From: Herbaspirillum sp. RV1423
Lineage (GTDB): Bacteria > Pseudomonadota > Gammaproteobacteria > Burkholderiales > Burkholderiaceae_D
Direction: 5' to 3'
Length of the DNA: 64,000 nt
NCBI RefSeq assembly: GCF_000577615.1
Contig: NZ_CBXX010000015.1
Location: forward strand, 54,384 to 118,383
The translations under genes were made by a program, and so were the position numbers. Positions 8,534 through 19,319 of the stretch are shown piece after piece. Below the pieces are notes generated by a model, which was given only the letters and a program-made list of their open reading frames with translations, searched no databases and was not told where the DNA came from. Position 1 is the first letter of the stretch, and each line of letters begins with the position of its first letter.

Positions 8534-9469
8534 TTAGCCAGCGTTGCGCAATTCGCCGCCCACGATGGCGGCTGCGCCCGCTCTGACCAGTTGCGCCATC
8601 GCCCAGTCGGCGAGCGCGGCGTCGCCGAGATGGAAGTAGCGACGGTTGCATGCGGCCAGCAGCGGAATATCCGCCATCATCGACGACACCTGTTCGAGCG
8701 GAATCGTTTGCCGCTCCAGCAGCAGGAATTTCAAGATCACCTTGACGCTGTTCTGCGCATTGCGCAGCGGATCGTCCTGCAGATAGTCGAGTCGCGAATA
8801 CGCTGTCGCCAGCGCCGCGCCGACATCCGCGAACGGCGCGCCGTGGCCGGGGATGACCAGCCGCACATCGAGTCCTGCAATCAGGTCTAGCGTCGCGTGC
8901 GCCTCGGCGAATCCGGACTTGCCTTCCAGCTCCGGGAAGATCACGCCGAAGCCGTTCTGCCACAGGGCATCGGCCGAGATGAGCAATCCCTCTTGCGCGC
9001 AATACAAAATCAGCGAATGCGGATCGTGTCCCGGCGCCGCCAGCGCGGTCCATTGCAGATCGCCAAGCAGCAGCGCATCGCCGTCCCGTATGGTGTCATC
9101 AAACGCGAAACGCGGACATTGCTGGCCGGTCGCCTTGTAGCTCAGTTGGTCTTCATCCCAGCGCGCCACCTTGCCGGCTTCGGCATGCGGGATCGCGGTG
9201 CGGCAGCGATAGGCGGCTTGCAAGGCCGCGTTGCCGCCGCAATGATCGGAATGCAGGTGTGTGTTGACCAGCCGGTCCAGCCGGTTACTGCGGTCGTGTT
9301 CCCGCAGCACATGCGCGATCAGCGCCAGCGTCTGCGGCGCATGCGTGACGTAGCCGCTGTCGACCAGCGCGGTCTCCTGCTCGCCGAGGAACAGGATATT
9401 GTTCGACGACAGCCAGCCGCGCTCCAGCACATGGATGCTGGACGGCAGGCCGAACGGATTGGCAATCAT
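8534..9469 (-). CDS. metallo-beta-lactamase-fold hydrolase in the liu operon
   Basis: A 311-residue soluble MBL-fold protein. The zinc motif HLHSDH spans residues 71-76, and a further ligand histidine lies in AAPGHDPHSL. Later family positions are VIPGHGAPF and a C-terminal ILKFLLLERQ helix region of the glyoxalase-II-like group. Members hydrolyse thioesters, lactones or other esters; the substrate is not shown. It ends 74 bases before the ghrA start and starts 10 bases after the liuD stop, so it is cotranscribed with leucine catabolism. A thioesterase acting on a pathway acyl-CoA is an inference from context only. Confidence 0.82.
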   Translation of the reverse strand: MIANPFGLPSSIHVLERGWLSSNNILFLGEQETALVDSGYVTHAPQTLALIAHVLREHDRSNRLDRLVNTHLHSDHCGGNAALQAAYRCRTAIPHAEAGKVARWDEDQLSYKATGQQCPRFAFDDTIRDGDALLLGDLQWTALAAPGHDPHSLILYCAQEGLLISADALWQNGFGVIFPELEGKSGFAEAHATLDLIAGLDVRLVIPGHGAPFADVGAALATAYSRLDYLQDDPLRNAQNSVKVILKFLLLERQTIPLEQVSSMMADIPLLAACNRRYFHLGDAALADWAMAQLVRAGAAAIVGGELRNAG

Positions 9470-9479
9470 CGCGGCGGGC

Positions 9480-11504
<2,025 letters not shown>

Positions 11505-11543
11505 TTTGTCTCCTCGGACATTATTTTTGTCTGGCGTCTGCGT

Positions 11544-13166
11544 TTACATCCGGAATACGCCGAATTTCGTTTCTTCGATCGGCGCATTCAGCGCCGCGCT
11601 CAATCCCAGGCCGAGCACCATGCGCGTATCGGCGGGATCGATCACGCCGTCGTCCCAGAGACGCGCCGAGGCATAGTAGGGATGTCCCTGATGTTCGTAC
11701 TGTTCGCGGATCGGCGTCTTGAAAGCGGCTTCTTCTTCCACCGACCAGGTGCCGCCTTTCGCTTCGATGCCGTCGCGCTTGACGGTGGCCAGCACGCTCG
11801 CGGCCTGCTCGCCGCCCATCACCGAGATGCGCGCGTTCGGCCACATCCACAGGAAACGCGGCGAAAACGCGCGGCCGCACATGCCGTAATTGCCGGCGCC
11901 GAAACTGCCGCCGATGATCATCGTCAGCTTCGGCACCGATGCCGTGGACACCGCCGTCACCATCTTGGCGCCGTTGCGCGCAATGCCTTCGTTTTCGTAT
12001 TTGCGGCCGACCATGAAGCCGGTGATGTTTTGCAGGAAGATCAGCGGGATCTTGCGCTGGCAGCACAGCTCGATGAAGTGCGCGCCCTTGAGCGCGGATT
12101 CCGAAAACAGGATGCCGTTGTTGGCGATGATGCCGACCGGCATACCGTACAGGTGCGCGAAGCCGCATACCAGCGTGACGCCGTAACGTGCCTTGAATTC
12201 GTCGAACTCGCTGCCGTCGACGACACGCGCGATGACCTCGCGCACGTCGAAGGGTTTGCGCGTGTCGGCCGGGATGATGCCGTACAGCTCATGCGCCGGA
12301 TACTTCGGTTCCTGTGGCTCGCGCAACGCCGGTTGTTGCGGCTTGCTGCGGTTGAGATTGCCGACGATGCTGCGCGCGATCGACAACGCGTGCAGATCGT
12401 TTTGCGCCAGATGATCGACCACGCCCGACAGCCGCGTGTGCACGTCGCCGCCGCCCAGTTCTTCCGCGGTGACGACTTCGCCGGTGGCGGCTTTCACCAG
12501 CGGCGGTCCGGCCAGGAAGATGGTGCCCTGGTCCTTGACGATGATGGATTCGTCGCTCATCGCCGGCACGTAGGCGCCGCCCGCCGTGCAGGAACCCATC
12601 ACCACGGCGATCTGCGGGATGCCCTTGGCGGACAGGTTGGCCTGATTGAAGAAGATGCGGCCGAAGTGGTCGCGGTCGGGGAACACTTCATCCTGATTCG
12701 GCAGGTTGGCGCCGCCGCTGTCGACCAGGTAGATGCAGGGAAGATGGTTGAATTCGGCGATCTCTTGCGCACGCAGATGTTTTTTTGCGGTCATCGGGTA
12801 ATAGGTGCCGCCCTTGACGGTTGCATCGTTGCAGACGATCACGCATTCCTGCCCGGCGACGCGGCCGATGCCGGTGATGATGCCGGCCGACGGCGCCGCA
12901 TCCTTGCCTTCCTTCTCCTGGTACATGCCGTAGGCGGCAAGTTGAGAAAATTCAAGGAAGGGCGTGCCGGGATCGAGCAGCATCTGCACACGGTCGCGCG
13001 GCAGCAGTTTGCCGCGCGCCAGATGCTTGTTGCGTGCGGCTTCGCCGCCGCCTTGCGCGATCGCGGCGATCTTTTCCCTGAGGTCGTCGACGATGGTTTG
13101 CATCGCGGCGGCATTGCTCTGGAAATCCTCGCTGCGCGTATTCAGTTTGCTGTCGAGTTGCGGCAT
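11544..13166 (-). CDS. liuB: methylcrotonoyl-CoA carboxylase, carboxyltransferase subunit
   Basis: The 540-residue carboxyltransferase beta subunit, which moves the carboxyl group from biotin to 3-methylcrotonyl-CoA to give 3-methylglutaconyl-CoA. Two crotonase-like halves are visible. The first contains [18 protein letters not shown] and the oxyanion region [19 protein letters not shown]. The second contains [35 protein letters not shown] and [16 protein letters not shown]. Length and motifs fit LiuB/MccB better than propionyl-CoA carboxylase beta. It lies between the ychJ-like gene and liuD. The usual liuC (methylglutaconyl-CoA hydratase) is absent from between liuB and liuD. Confidence 0.93.
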   Translation of the reverse strand: MPQLDSKLNTRSEDFQSNAAAMQTIVDDLREKIAAIAQGGGEAARNKHLARGKLLPRDRVQMLLDPGTPFLEFSQLAAYGMYQEKEGKDAAPSAGIITGIGRVAGQECVIVCNDATVKGGTYYPMTAKKHLRAQEIAEFNHLPCIYLVDSGGANLPNQDEVFPDRDHFGRIFFNQANLSAKGIPQIAVVMGSCTAGGAYVPAMSDESIIVKDQGTIFLAGPPLVKAATGEVVTAEELGGGDVHTRLSGVVDHLAQNDLHALSIARSIVGNLNRSKPQQPALREPQEPKYPAHELYGIIPADTRKPFDVREVIARVVDGSEFDEFKARYGVTLVCGFAHLYGMPVGIIANNGILFSESALKGAHFIELCCQRKIPLIFLQNITGFMVGRKYENEGIARNGAKMVTAVSTASVPKLTMIIGGSFGAGNYGMCGRAFSPRFLWMWPNARISVMGGEQAASVLATVKRDGIEAKGGTWSVEEEAAFKTPIREQYEHQGHPYYASARLWDDGVIDPADTRMVLGLGLSAALNAPIEETKFGVFRM

Positions 13167-13190
13167 GTGATCCTTTGTCTCAATGTATTT

Positions 13191-13607
13191 TTATTCGTCG
13201 TCCGGGAAAGCGCCGTCGACGTAGTACCAACGCGCCACGCCGGCGGCATCGGTCTGACGCACGAAGCTGCTGACCTCGTGCAGGCGATGGGCGCGGCCGC
13301 CAACCTTGAAGCGGGCGATGAACTCGACGGTCGCTTCGTCGCTGTCTTTTTCGTGTTTTTGTCTGATCACGTCCAGGCCTATCCATTTGACGTCGCTCTC
13401 GGCCGTGATCGGTTCATCCGGCAGGGTGTCCGGATGCCAGGTCGAGCGCAGGTAGGCCTCTTCGCGCAGCGCGAATGCCGTATAGCGCGAACGCATCAAT
13501 TGTTCCGCCGTTGCCGGTACCGCAGCACCGGAGATGAAGCGGCCGCAGCAAGCGGCATACATGCCTTTGCCGCAGGGGCATGCCTGTTTGTCCGACTTGC
13601 CTGCCAT
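13191..13607 (-). CDS. YchJ-family SEC-C-motif protein
   Basis: A 138-residue protein of the YchJ (UPF0225) family. The N-terminus carries a cysteine-rich zinc motif CPCGKGMYAACCG, followed by the family pattern AEQLMRSRYTAFALREEAYLRSTWHPDT. The C-terminal NTF2-like part reads VEFIARFKVGGRAHRLHEVSSFVR. The function of YchJ is unknown; SEC-C motifs bind zinc. Its ATG shares one base with the TGA of the preceding isomerase-like gene (TGATG), which indicates translational coupling. Its presence in the leucine operon is unusual and may be hitchhiking. Confidence 0.85.
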   Translation of the reverse strand: MAGKSDKQACPCGKGMYAACCGRFISGAAVPATAEQLMRSRYTAFALREEAYLRSTWHPDTLPDEPITAESDVKWIGLDVIRQKHEKDSDEATVEFIARFKVGGRAHRLHEVSSFVRQTDAAGVARWYYVDGAFPDDE

Positions 13608-14209
13608 CAGATTTTCCCGTTTTTCAATAATGCCTCCAGTTGATCGAAGCGATCGAATCCCCAGAAGGCTTCGCCATCGACGATGACGAACGGCGAACCG
13701 AATACGCCGCGTTCGATGGCGGCGGTAACTTCCTGCTTCAGCGCATCCTTGATGGCGTCATTGCTGAGCGCCGCCTGCAATTTTTCGACATCGATGCCGA
13801 GGTCGCCGGCGATGCGCAATACCGCGTCGACCTTGCTGATGTCGATGTTCTCGGTGAAGTAGGCGCTGTAGAGCGTGTGGATCAGGTTGACCGCTTTGGC
13901 CGGATCGTTCTTCTGCGTCCACAATACCGCGCGTGCCGCCTGTTGCGAAGCGATCGGCAGCACGTCCGGCATCTTGAAGAAGATGTTGTGGAAGCGCGCG
14001 GTGCGCTCCATGTCATGGTGCGAGTAGTCGCCTTTCAACGGGACGCTCGCCAGCGGCGCGATGTTCATCAGCTTGAATGCCGGGCCCAGCAGGATCGCAT
14101 GCCAGTTGACCTGACGGCCGTATTGGGCCGCCAGCTTTTCGATGTGCAGCGAGCCGAAATAGCCGTAGGGCGAACTGAAGTCGAAGTAGAAATCGATAGG
14201 TGCGCTCAT
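13607..14209 (-). CDS. 2-hydroxychromene-2-carboxylate isomerase-like DsbA-family protein
   Basis: A 200-residue thioredoxin-fold protein of the HCCA-isomerase/GST-kappa group. The N-terminus PIDFYFDFSSPYGYFGSLHIEKLA contains the catalytic serine in the SSPY motif in place of a CxxC, so it is not a disulfide oxidoreductase. C-terminal GVFGSPFVIVDGEAFWGFDRFDQL holds the cis-proline and is typical of the family. Classical members isomerise chromene carboxylates during naphthalene breakdown with glutathione as cofactor; no aromatic pathway is nearby. It lies 7 bases after the thiolase gene and overlaps ychJ, so it is part of the leucine operon. GAGGATGAT precedes the ATG. Confidence 0.85.
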   Translation of the reverse strand: MSAPIDFYFDFSSPYGYFGSLHIEKLAAQYGRQVNWHAILLGPAFKLMNIAPLASVPLKGDYSHHDMERTARFHNIFFKMPDVLPIASQQAARAVLWTQKNDPAKAVNLIHTLYSAYFTENIDISKVDAVLRIAGDLGIDVEKLQAALSNDAIKDALKQEVTAAIERGVFGSPFVIVDGEAFWGFDRFDQLEALLKNGKI

Positions 14210-14216
14210 ATCATCC

Positions 14217-15398
14217 TCAGATCAGTTCGATTGCCAGTGCCGTGCCTTCGCCGCCGCCGATGCACAGCGAGGCCACGCCGCGCCTGCCGCCGGTTTTCTT
14301 CAGCGCGCCGATCAGCGTGACGATGATGCGCGCACCGGAGGCGCCGATGGGATGGCCCAGCGCGCAGGCGCCGCCGTGGATGTTGACCTTGTCGTGCGCG
14401 ATGCCGAGTTCCTTCATCGCGGCCATCGGCACGGCGGCGAAGGCTTCGTTGATCTCGAACAGGTCGACGTCGGCGGTGCTCCAGCCGATCTTCTTGTACA
14501 GCTTGTTGATGGCGCCGATCGGCGCGGTGGTGAACCAGTTCGGTTCCTGCGAATGGCGCGCGTGGCCGACGATGCGGGCAATCGGCGTGCTGCCGAGTTT
14601 TTTCGCGGTCGATTCGCGCATCAGCACGAGCGCGGCGGCGCCGTCGTTGATCGAGGACGACGAGGCGGCAGTGATGGTGCCGTCTTTCTTGAAGGCGGCT
14701 TTGAGCGTCGGGATTTTTTCGATCCTGGCCTTGCGCGGACCTTCATCGGTGTCGATGACGACATCGCCGGCGCGCGTGGCGACCGTGACCGGCGCGATTT
14801 CCCATTTGAACGAACCATCGGCGGTGGCCTGCTGCGCGCGTTTGACCGAGGCGATGGCGAAGGCGTCCTGGTCCGCGCGCGTGAAGTGGTATTTCGCCGC
14901 GCAGTCTTCAGCGAAGGTGCCCATGGCGCGGCCTTTGTCGTAAGCATCTTCGAGGCCGTCCAGCATCATGTGGTCGTAGATCATGCCGTGGCCGATGCGA
15001 TAGCCGCCGCGCGCCTTCGGGATCAGGTAGGGCGCGTTGGTCATCGATTCCATGCCGCCGGCAACCACGACGTCATTGGTCCCCGCGAGGATCGAGTCGA
15101 AGCCGAACATGGCGGCCTGCATCGCCGAGCCGCACATCTTGGACAGCGTGACGGCGCCGGCCGACACCGGGATGCCGGCCTTGATCGCCGCCTGGCGCGC
15201 CGGCGCCTGGCCTTGTCCTGCCATCAGGCAGTTGCCGAACAGGACATCCTGCACCTGATCGGGGGCGACGCCGGCGCGTTCGAGTGCGGCCTTGATTGCG
15301 GCGGCGCCGAGTTCGTTGGCGGAGAGCGCCGACAATTCGCCCTGGAAAGCGCCCATGGGAGTGCGCGCGGCGCCGACGATAACGATAGGGTCTTGCAT
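14217..15398 (-). CDS. acetyl-CoA C-acetyltransferase (thiolase)
   Basis: A 393-residue biosynthetic-type thiolase that interconverts two acetyl-CoA with acetoacetyl-CoA, or cleaves related 3-ketoacyl-CoA. The nucleophilic cysteine lies in TLSKMCGSAMQAA, the histidine in GGACALGHPIGASGAR, and the second cysteine in SLCIGGGEGTALAIE, all at the expected places for AtoB/PhaA. In this operon it would convert activated acetoacetate, made by the HMG-CoA lyase and a CoA-transferase, into acetyl-CoA. A clear AGGAGA site precedes the start. It is separated from liuA by 196 bases containing a REP-like palindrome. Confidence 0.92.
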   Translation of the reverse strand: MQDPIVIVGAARTPMGAFQGELSALSANELGAAAIKAALERAGVAPDQVQDVLFGNCLMAGQGQAPARQAAIKAGIPVSAGAVTLSKMCGSAMQAAMFGFDSILAGTNDVVVAGGMESMTNAPYLIPKARGGYRIGHGMIYDHMMLDGLEDAYDKGRAMGTFAEDCAAKYHFTRADQDAFAIASVKRAQQATADGSFKWEIAPVTVATRAGDVVIDTDEGPRKARIEKIPTLKAAFKKDGTITAASSSSINDGAAALVLMRESTAKKLGSTPIARIVGHARHSQEPNWFTTAPIGAINKLYKKIGWSTADVDLFEINEAFAAVPMAAMKELGIAHDKVNIHGGACALGHPIGASGARIIVTLIGALKKTGGRRGVASLCIGGGEGTALAIELI

Positions 15399-15495
15399 GA
15401 TCTTCTCCTGCTGGCTAGTTAATGAAATACGTGAACAAAGTATGGAAATGGTGAAATCTGAAAAACTCTTTTACACAGCAAACTTGGCAGATCTG

Positions 15496-15536
15496 TCGTC
15501 CTGACGAAAGTCGGGACCCAGCGTTCGCCGGGACGA
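15496..15536. repeat. REP-like palindromic repeat, copy 1
   Basis: An imperfect palindrome starting TCGTCCTGACGAAAGTCGGG and ending CGCCGGGACGA. Its core, read on the minus strand as CGCTGGGTCCCGACTTTCGT, recurs almost unchanged at about 27335-27357. It lies in the gap between liuA and the thiolase gene. Inner and outer arms are self-complementary, as in enterobacterial REP sequences. Confidence 0.65.
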
Positions 15537-15594
15537 CGGAAATGAAGCGTAACTGAGAGATGCTTAAAGAACGGCATGTGGTTCTCGTCGCTGC

Positions 15595-16779
15595 TTATAT
15601 CGTTTCTGCAAACAGTTCGCGACCGATCAGCATGCGGCGGATTTCGCTGGTGCCGGCGCCGATCTCGTACAGTTTGGCGTCGCGCCACAGGCGCCCGGCC
15701 GGATATTCGTTGATGTAACCGTTGCCGCCCAGGGCCTGGATGGTTTCGCCGGCCATCCAGGTGGCCTTTTCGGCGGAGTAGAGAATCGACCCGGCGGCAT
15801 CCTTGCGCAAGGCGCGCGCCGCGTCGGGCGTCTTCGCGCGGTCGCAGGCCTGGCCGACAGCGTAGACGTAGGCCTTGCACGCCATCATGGTCGAATACAT
15901 GTCGGCGATCTTGCCCTGCATCAACTGGAATTCGCCGATCGCCTGGCCGAACTGCTTGCGGTCGTGCACATAAGGCACGACCACATCCATGCAGGCCTGC
16001 ATGATGCCCAGCGGGCCGCCGGACAATACGGCGCGTTCGTAATCGAGGCCGGACATCAACACATTGACGCCGCGCCCGACGCCGCCGAGCACGTTTTCGG
16101 CCGGCACTTCGCAATCCCGGAACACCAGCTCGCCGGTGTGGGAACCGCGCATGCCGAGCTTGTCGAGTTTTTGTGCAACCGAAAATCCCTTGAAGTCCTT
16201 TTCGACCAGGAACGCCGTCATGCCGCGCGCGCCGGCCTCGATGTCGGTCTTGGCGTAGACCACCAGCACGTCGGCGTCGGGACCGTTGGTGATCCACATC
16301 TTGCTGCCGTTGAGCACGTAGCGGTCGCCTTTGAGATCGGCGCGCAGTTTCATGCTGACGACGTCGGAGCCGGCATTGGGTTCGGACATGGCGAGCGCGC
16401 CGATGAAGTCGCCCGAGATCAGCTTGGGCAGGTATTTGTTCTTTTGCGCGGCAGTGCCGTTGCGCTTGATCTGGTTGACGCACAGGTTGGAGTGCGCGCC
16501 GTAGGACAGGCCGACCGAGGCCGAGGCGCGCGAGATTTCTTCGAGCGCGACGATGTGGGCCAGATATCCCATGGCGGCGCCGCCGTATTCTTCGTCGGCG
16601 GTGATGCCGAGCACGCCAAGGTCGCCCATCTTCTTCCACAAGTCCATCGGGAACTGGTCGCTGCGGTCGATTTCCGCCGCGCGCGGCGCGATTTCCGCCT
16701 GCGCGAATTCCGCCACGCTGGCGCGCAGCGCGGCAATGTCTTCGCCGTGATCGAAGGTCAAACCGGGTAAATGGATCAT
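15595..16779 (-). CDS. liuA: isovaleryl-CoA dehydrogenase
   Basis: A 394-residue FAD acyl-CoA dehydrogenase that oxidises isovaleryl-CoA to 3-methylcrotonyl-CoA. It contains the acyl-CoA dehydrogenase signatures [17 protein letters not shown] and, at the C-terminus, [22 protein letters not shown] with [14 protein letters not shown]. The catalytic glutamate is in [17 protein letters not shown], the isovaleryl-specific position in the middle domain. The start at 16779 ([10 protein letters not shown]) is chosen over one 21 codons upstream because GAGGAGA lies 8 bases before it. It is the first structural gene of the operon, with a LiuR operator 44-59 bases upstream. Confidence 0.94.
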   Translation of the reverse strand: MIHLPGLTFDHGEDIAALRASVAEFAQAEIAPRAAEIDRSDQFPMDLWKKMGDLGVLGITADEEYGGAAMGYLAHIVALEEISRASASVGLSYGAHSNLCVNQIKRNGTAAQKNKYLPKLISGDFIGALAMSEPNAGSDVVSMKLRADLKGDRYVLNGSKMWITNGPDADVLVVYAKTDIEAGARGMTAFLVEKDFKGFSVAQKLDKLGMRGSHTGELVFRDCEVPAENVLGGVGRGVNVLMSGLDYERAVLSGGPLGIMQACMDVVVPYVHDRKQFGQAIGEFQLMQGKIADMYSTMMACKAYVYAVGQACDRAKTPDAARALRKDAAGSILYSAEKATWMAGETIQALGGNGYINEYPAGRLWRDAKLYEIGAGTSEIRRMLIGRELFAETI

Positions 16780-16822
16780 GTTGTGTCTCCTCGTCTGGAT
16801 AGGTTCGTTATGATTTATATGG

Positions 16823-16838
16823 TTTACGTTAACGTCAA
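16823..16838. promoter_or_regulatory. putative LiuR operator upstream of liuA
   Basis: TTTACGTTAACGTCAA, a palindrome with one mismatch around the perfect core ACGTTAACGT, lies in the gap between liuR and liuA. MerR-type LiuR regulators of proteobacteria are known to bind such ACGT-rich palindromes. An identical 16-mer occurs at 17366-17381. Confidence 0.75.
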
Positions 16839-16886
16839 TCAAATTGCGTGGTGTGCCTAAATAATGGGCAATCTTTGGTCATGCGT

Positions 16887-17318
16887 TCAGGCGGATTTGC
16901 GGGCGGAGGCGGCGCGTCTGGCGGGGTTCTTTTGCGACGGCGCGGTTTCCAGCAACTGCAGGCATTCGGCTTCGTGCGCGGCGATTTCCGCCAGCGTCAC
17001 TTCGAGGTCTTCACGCTGGCGCTCAAGCTTTTCGCGATGCTGGGCGAGCACGCCGAGGAAGCGCTTCAACTGCGCTTCGGTGTCCTTGGGTGACTCGTAC
17101 ATGTCAACCAGGTTCTTGATTTCCGACAGGGTGAGGCCGAGGCGCTTGCCGCGCAAGGTCAGCTTGAGGCGGGTGCGCTCGCGCGCCGCGTAGACCCGGT
17201 TGCGACCGCCGCTGCCTTCTCGTTTCGGGCTCAGCAAGCCCTGATCTTCATAGAACCGGATCGCGCGCGGCGTGATGTCGAATTCTTTCGCCAGCTCGGT
17301 AATGGTATAGGTCGGCAT
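16887..17318 (-). CDS. liuR: MerR-family regulator of leucine/isovalerate degradation
   Basis: A 143-residue MerR-type transcription factor. The winged helix-turn-helix is N-terminal (YTITELAKEFDITPRAIRFYEDQGLL), followed by GRNRVYAARERTRLKLTLRGKRLGLTL and a coiled coil around residues 80-125. A basic Arg/Ala/Lys tail ends the protein. No metal-binding cysteines typical of CueR or MerR are present; one Cys lies near the end. It sits immediately upstream of liuA in the same orientation, as in many beta- and gammaproteobacteria where LiuR controls liuABCDE. Putative operators on both sides suggest control of the operon and of itself. Confidence 0.9.
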   Translation of the reverse strand: MPTYTITELAKEFDITPRAIRFYEDQGLLSPKREGSGGRNRVYAARERTRLKLTLRGKRLGLTLSEIKNLVDMYESPKDTEAQLKRFLGVLAQHREKLERQREDLEVTLAEIAAHEAECLQLLETAPSQKNPARRAASARKSA

Positions 17319-17365
17319 GATCTCTGAATGGTGGCTTGCTACGGTTTTCGGAGTGTTGGTGGCAC

Positions 17366-17381
17366 TTTACGTTAACGTCAA
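17366..17381. promoter_or_regulatory. putative LiuR operator between liuR and a divergent MBL gene
   Basis: An exact second copy of TTTACGTTAACGTCAA, 48 bases upstream of the liuR start and about 98 bases upstream of the rightward MBL-hydrolase gene. The position allows control of both. Confidence 0.75.
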
Positions 17382-17478
17382 GTATATTGTAGGCTGCTCC
17401 GCAAAAAATGAAAACCATTCTTCGTTTTTTGCCAGTTTGCCAATACATTGGATTGCCTCCGATCACACCCAGGTACTC

Positions 17479-18543
17479 ATGAACGCTCTTGAATCCCAAC
17501 TTGAATACGCCTTCGGCGACACCCTGCCCGCGTTGGGCGCCACCCTTGAAGTCGCGCCCGGCGTGTTGTGGCTGCGCATGGGCTTGCCGTTCGCATTGGA
17601 TCACATCAACTTGTGGCTGCTGGAAGACGAGGTCGACACGCCGGCCGGCCGGGTGCGCGGCTGGACCGCCGTCGATTGCGGCATCGCTACCGATATCACG
17701 AAAGAAAGCTGGGAGGCCATTTTCGCCACGCAGTTGCGCGGCCTGCCGATTCTTCGCGTGCTGGTCACGCATTGTCATCCCGATCACGTCGGCCTGGCGG
17801 ATTGGTTGTGCCGACGCTGGCATGCGCCGCTGTGGATGAGCGCCGCCGAATACGGGTTCGCGCGCCTGATGTCGGCCGGTCTGCCGGGTGCGGACGGCAG
17901 CGCCGCGGCGCCGCATTTCCGCCTGCACGGCTTGACCGATGCCGAGCAGATCGCCAAGTTGGCTGGCCGCAATCATTATTATCAAAACCTGGTGCCGAGC
18001 GTGCCGCTGGCCTACACACGCATGCAGGACCAGCACATGGTTCGCATCGGCGGCCGCGACTGGCGCGTGATCACCGGCTTCGGCCATTCGCCGGAACATG
18101 TCTCGCTGTATGCCGGGGATGTGCGATTGCTGATTTCCGGCGACATGGTGTTGCCGCGCATCTCGACCAATGTCTCGGTATTTGCGATCGAGCCGGAATC
18201 CAACCCGGTGCAGCAATATCTGGATTCGTTGAAGAAATACGCCGGTCTGGCTGACGATACGCTGGTGCTGCCGTCGCATGGCAAGCCGTTCCGCGGCTTG
18301 CATACGCGCATTGCGCAACTAAACGACCATCATCGCGCGCGGCTGGCGGAAGTGGTCGAAGCGTGTGCGACGCCGCAGTCGGCCGTGGACATCTTGCCGG
18401 TCATGTTCAAGCGGCCGCTGGATACGCACCAGCTCAGTTTCGCGCTCGGCGAGGCCGTGGCGCATTTGCACAAGCTGTGGTTTGACGGCGTGTTGCAGCG
18501 TCAACTCGGCGAAGACAAGGTATATCGCTTCGTCGCAGTGTGA
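17479..18543 (+). CDS. MBL-fold metallo-hydrolase divergent from liuR
   Basis: A 354-residue soluble MBL-fold hydrolase. The zinc motif HCHPDH spans residues 98-103, with further ligands in GFGHSPEHVSLY, LISGDMVLP and LVLPSHGKPF, so the metal centre looks complete. A C-terminal helical region resembles the winged tail of the MBL group that includes LACTB2. The start at 17479 (MNALESQLEY) is favoured over an in-frame ATG at 17317, which would encode an unrelated extension and lie inside the regulatory region. It shares the intergenic space and a LiuR palindrome with liuR. A strong terminator follows. Confidence 0.85.
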   Translation: MNALESQLEYAFGDTLPALGATLEVAPGVLWLRMGLPFALDHINLWLLEDEVDTPAGRVRGWTAVDCGIATDITKESWEAIFATQLRGLPILRVLVTHCHPDHVGLADWLCRRWHAPLWMSAAEYGFARLMSAGLPGADGSAAAPHFRLHGLTDAEQIAKLAGRNHYYQNLVPSVPLAYTRMQDQHMVRIGGRDWRVITGFGHSPEHVSLYAGDVRLLISGDMVLPRISTNVSVFAIEPESNPVQQYLDSLKKYAGLADDTLVLPSHGKPFRGLHTRIAQLNDHHRARLAEVVEACATPQSAVDILPVMFKRPLDTHQLSFALGEAVAHLHKLWFDGVLQRQLGEDKVYRFVAV

Positions 18544-18573
18544 TGCGCGCCTGATCGTCATTCATACGGAATG

Positions 18574-18603
18574 AAAAACGGCCTGCTGATGCAGGCCGTT
18601 TTT
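18574..18603. terminator. bidirectional intrinsic terminator
   Basis: AAAAACGGCCTGC and GCAGGCCGTTTTT form a perfect 13-bp stem with loop TGAT, followed by ATTTT. It serves the MBL gene and, on the other strand, def. Confidence 0.9.
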
Positions 18604-18623
18604 ATTTTGCAGCGAGCAGCGAA

Positions 18624-19151
18624 TCAGCGCGCGCCGGCATGTTCGCGTTTCAGTTCGCGTTCTTCCTTTTGCAGCTTGGCCTTGATGCGGTTGCGCTTGA
18701 GCGGCGACAGGTATTCCACGAAGACCTTGCCTTTCAGGTGGTCCATTTCGTGTTGGATGCAGACCGCCAGCAGGCCGTCCGCTTCCACTTCGAACGGTTT
18801 GCCGTCGACGTCGAACGCACGCGCCTTGACGCGTGCCGGACGTTCGACGCCATCGTAAATGCCGGGCACCGACAGGCAGCCTTCGTCGTAGACCTGCTTT
18901 TCTTCGCTGGCCCAGGTGATTTCCGGATTGATGAAAACACGCAGTTCGTTGTTGGTGTCGGATACATCGATGACGATGACTTGCTCGTGCACGTCGACCT
19001 GGGTCGCGGCCAGGCCGACGCCCGGCGCGGCATACATGGTTTCGGCCATGTCGGCGACCAGTTTTTTGATGCGATCGTCAAACGCGGTCACGGGTTTGGC
19101 GATCTTGTGCAGTCGGGAATCCGGGTAACGGAGGATATTCAATAAGGCCAT
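18624..19151 (-). CDS. def: peptide deformylase
   Basis: A 175-residue iron/zinc enzyme that removes formyl groups from new N-terminal methionines. All three motifs are intact: GVGLAATQ at residues 44-51, EGCLS at 90-94 (metal-binding Cys) and HEMDH at 134-138 (catalytic Glu and two metal ligands). The Arg/Lys-rich C-terminal tail is typical of betaproteobacterial forms. The usual downstream partner fmt is absent; the gene ends at a terminator facing the MBL hydrolase. It is divergent from the envelope protein and dprA genes. Confidence 0.95.
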   Translation of the reverse strand: MALLNILRYPDSRLHKIAKPVTAFDDRIKKLVADMAETMYAAPGVGLAATQVDVHEQVIVIDVSDTNNELRVFINPEITWASEEKQVYDEGCLSVPGIYDGVERPARVKARAFDVDGKPFEVEADGLLAVCIQHEMDHLKGKVFVEYLSPLKRNRIKAKLQKEERELKREHAGAR

Positions 19152-19319
19152 ACATATCTACTTGCTGCGCTATCTGCGCTCTATAGCGATAGCTGCGGGT
19201 TGTTCTTGCCAGTTCAAGGATTTCTCGGCAGAATCTGCATTTTATTATCAATGTTGCAACAAAATATATCAGGCCATATCAGGCTGATTCCGATTATTTG
19301 CCGCATCCGGGGGCAATCT

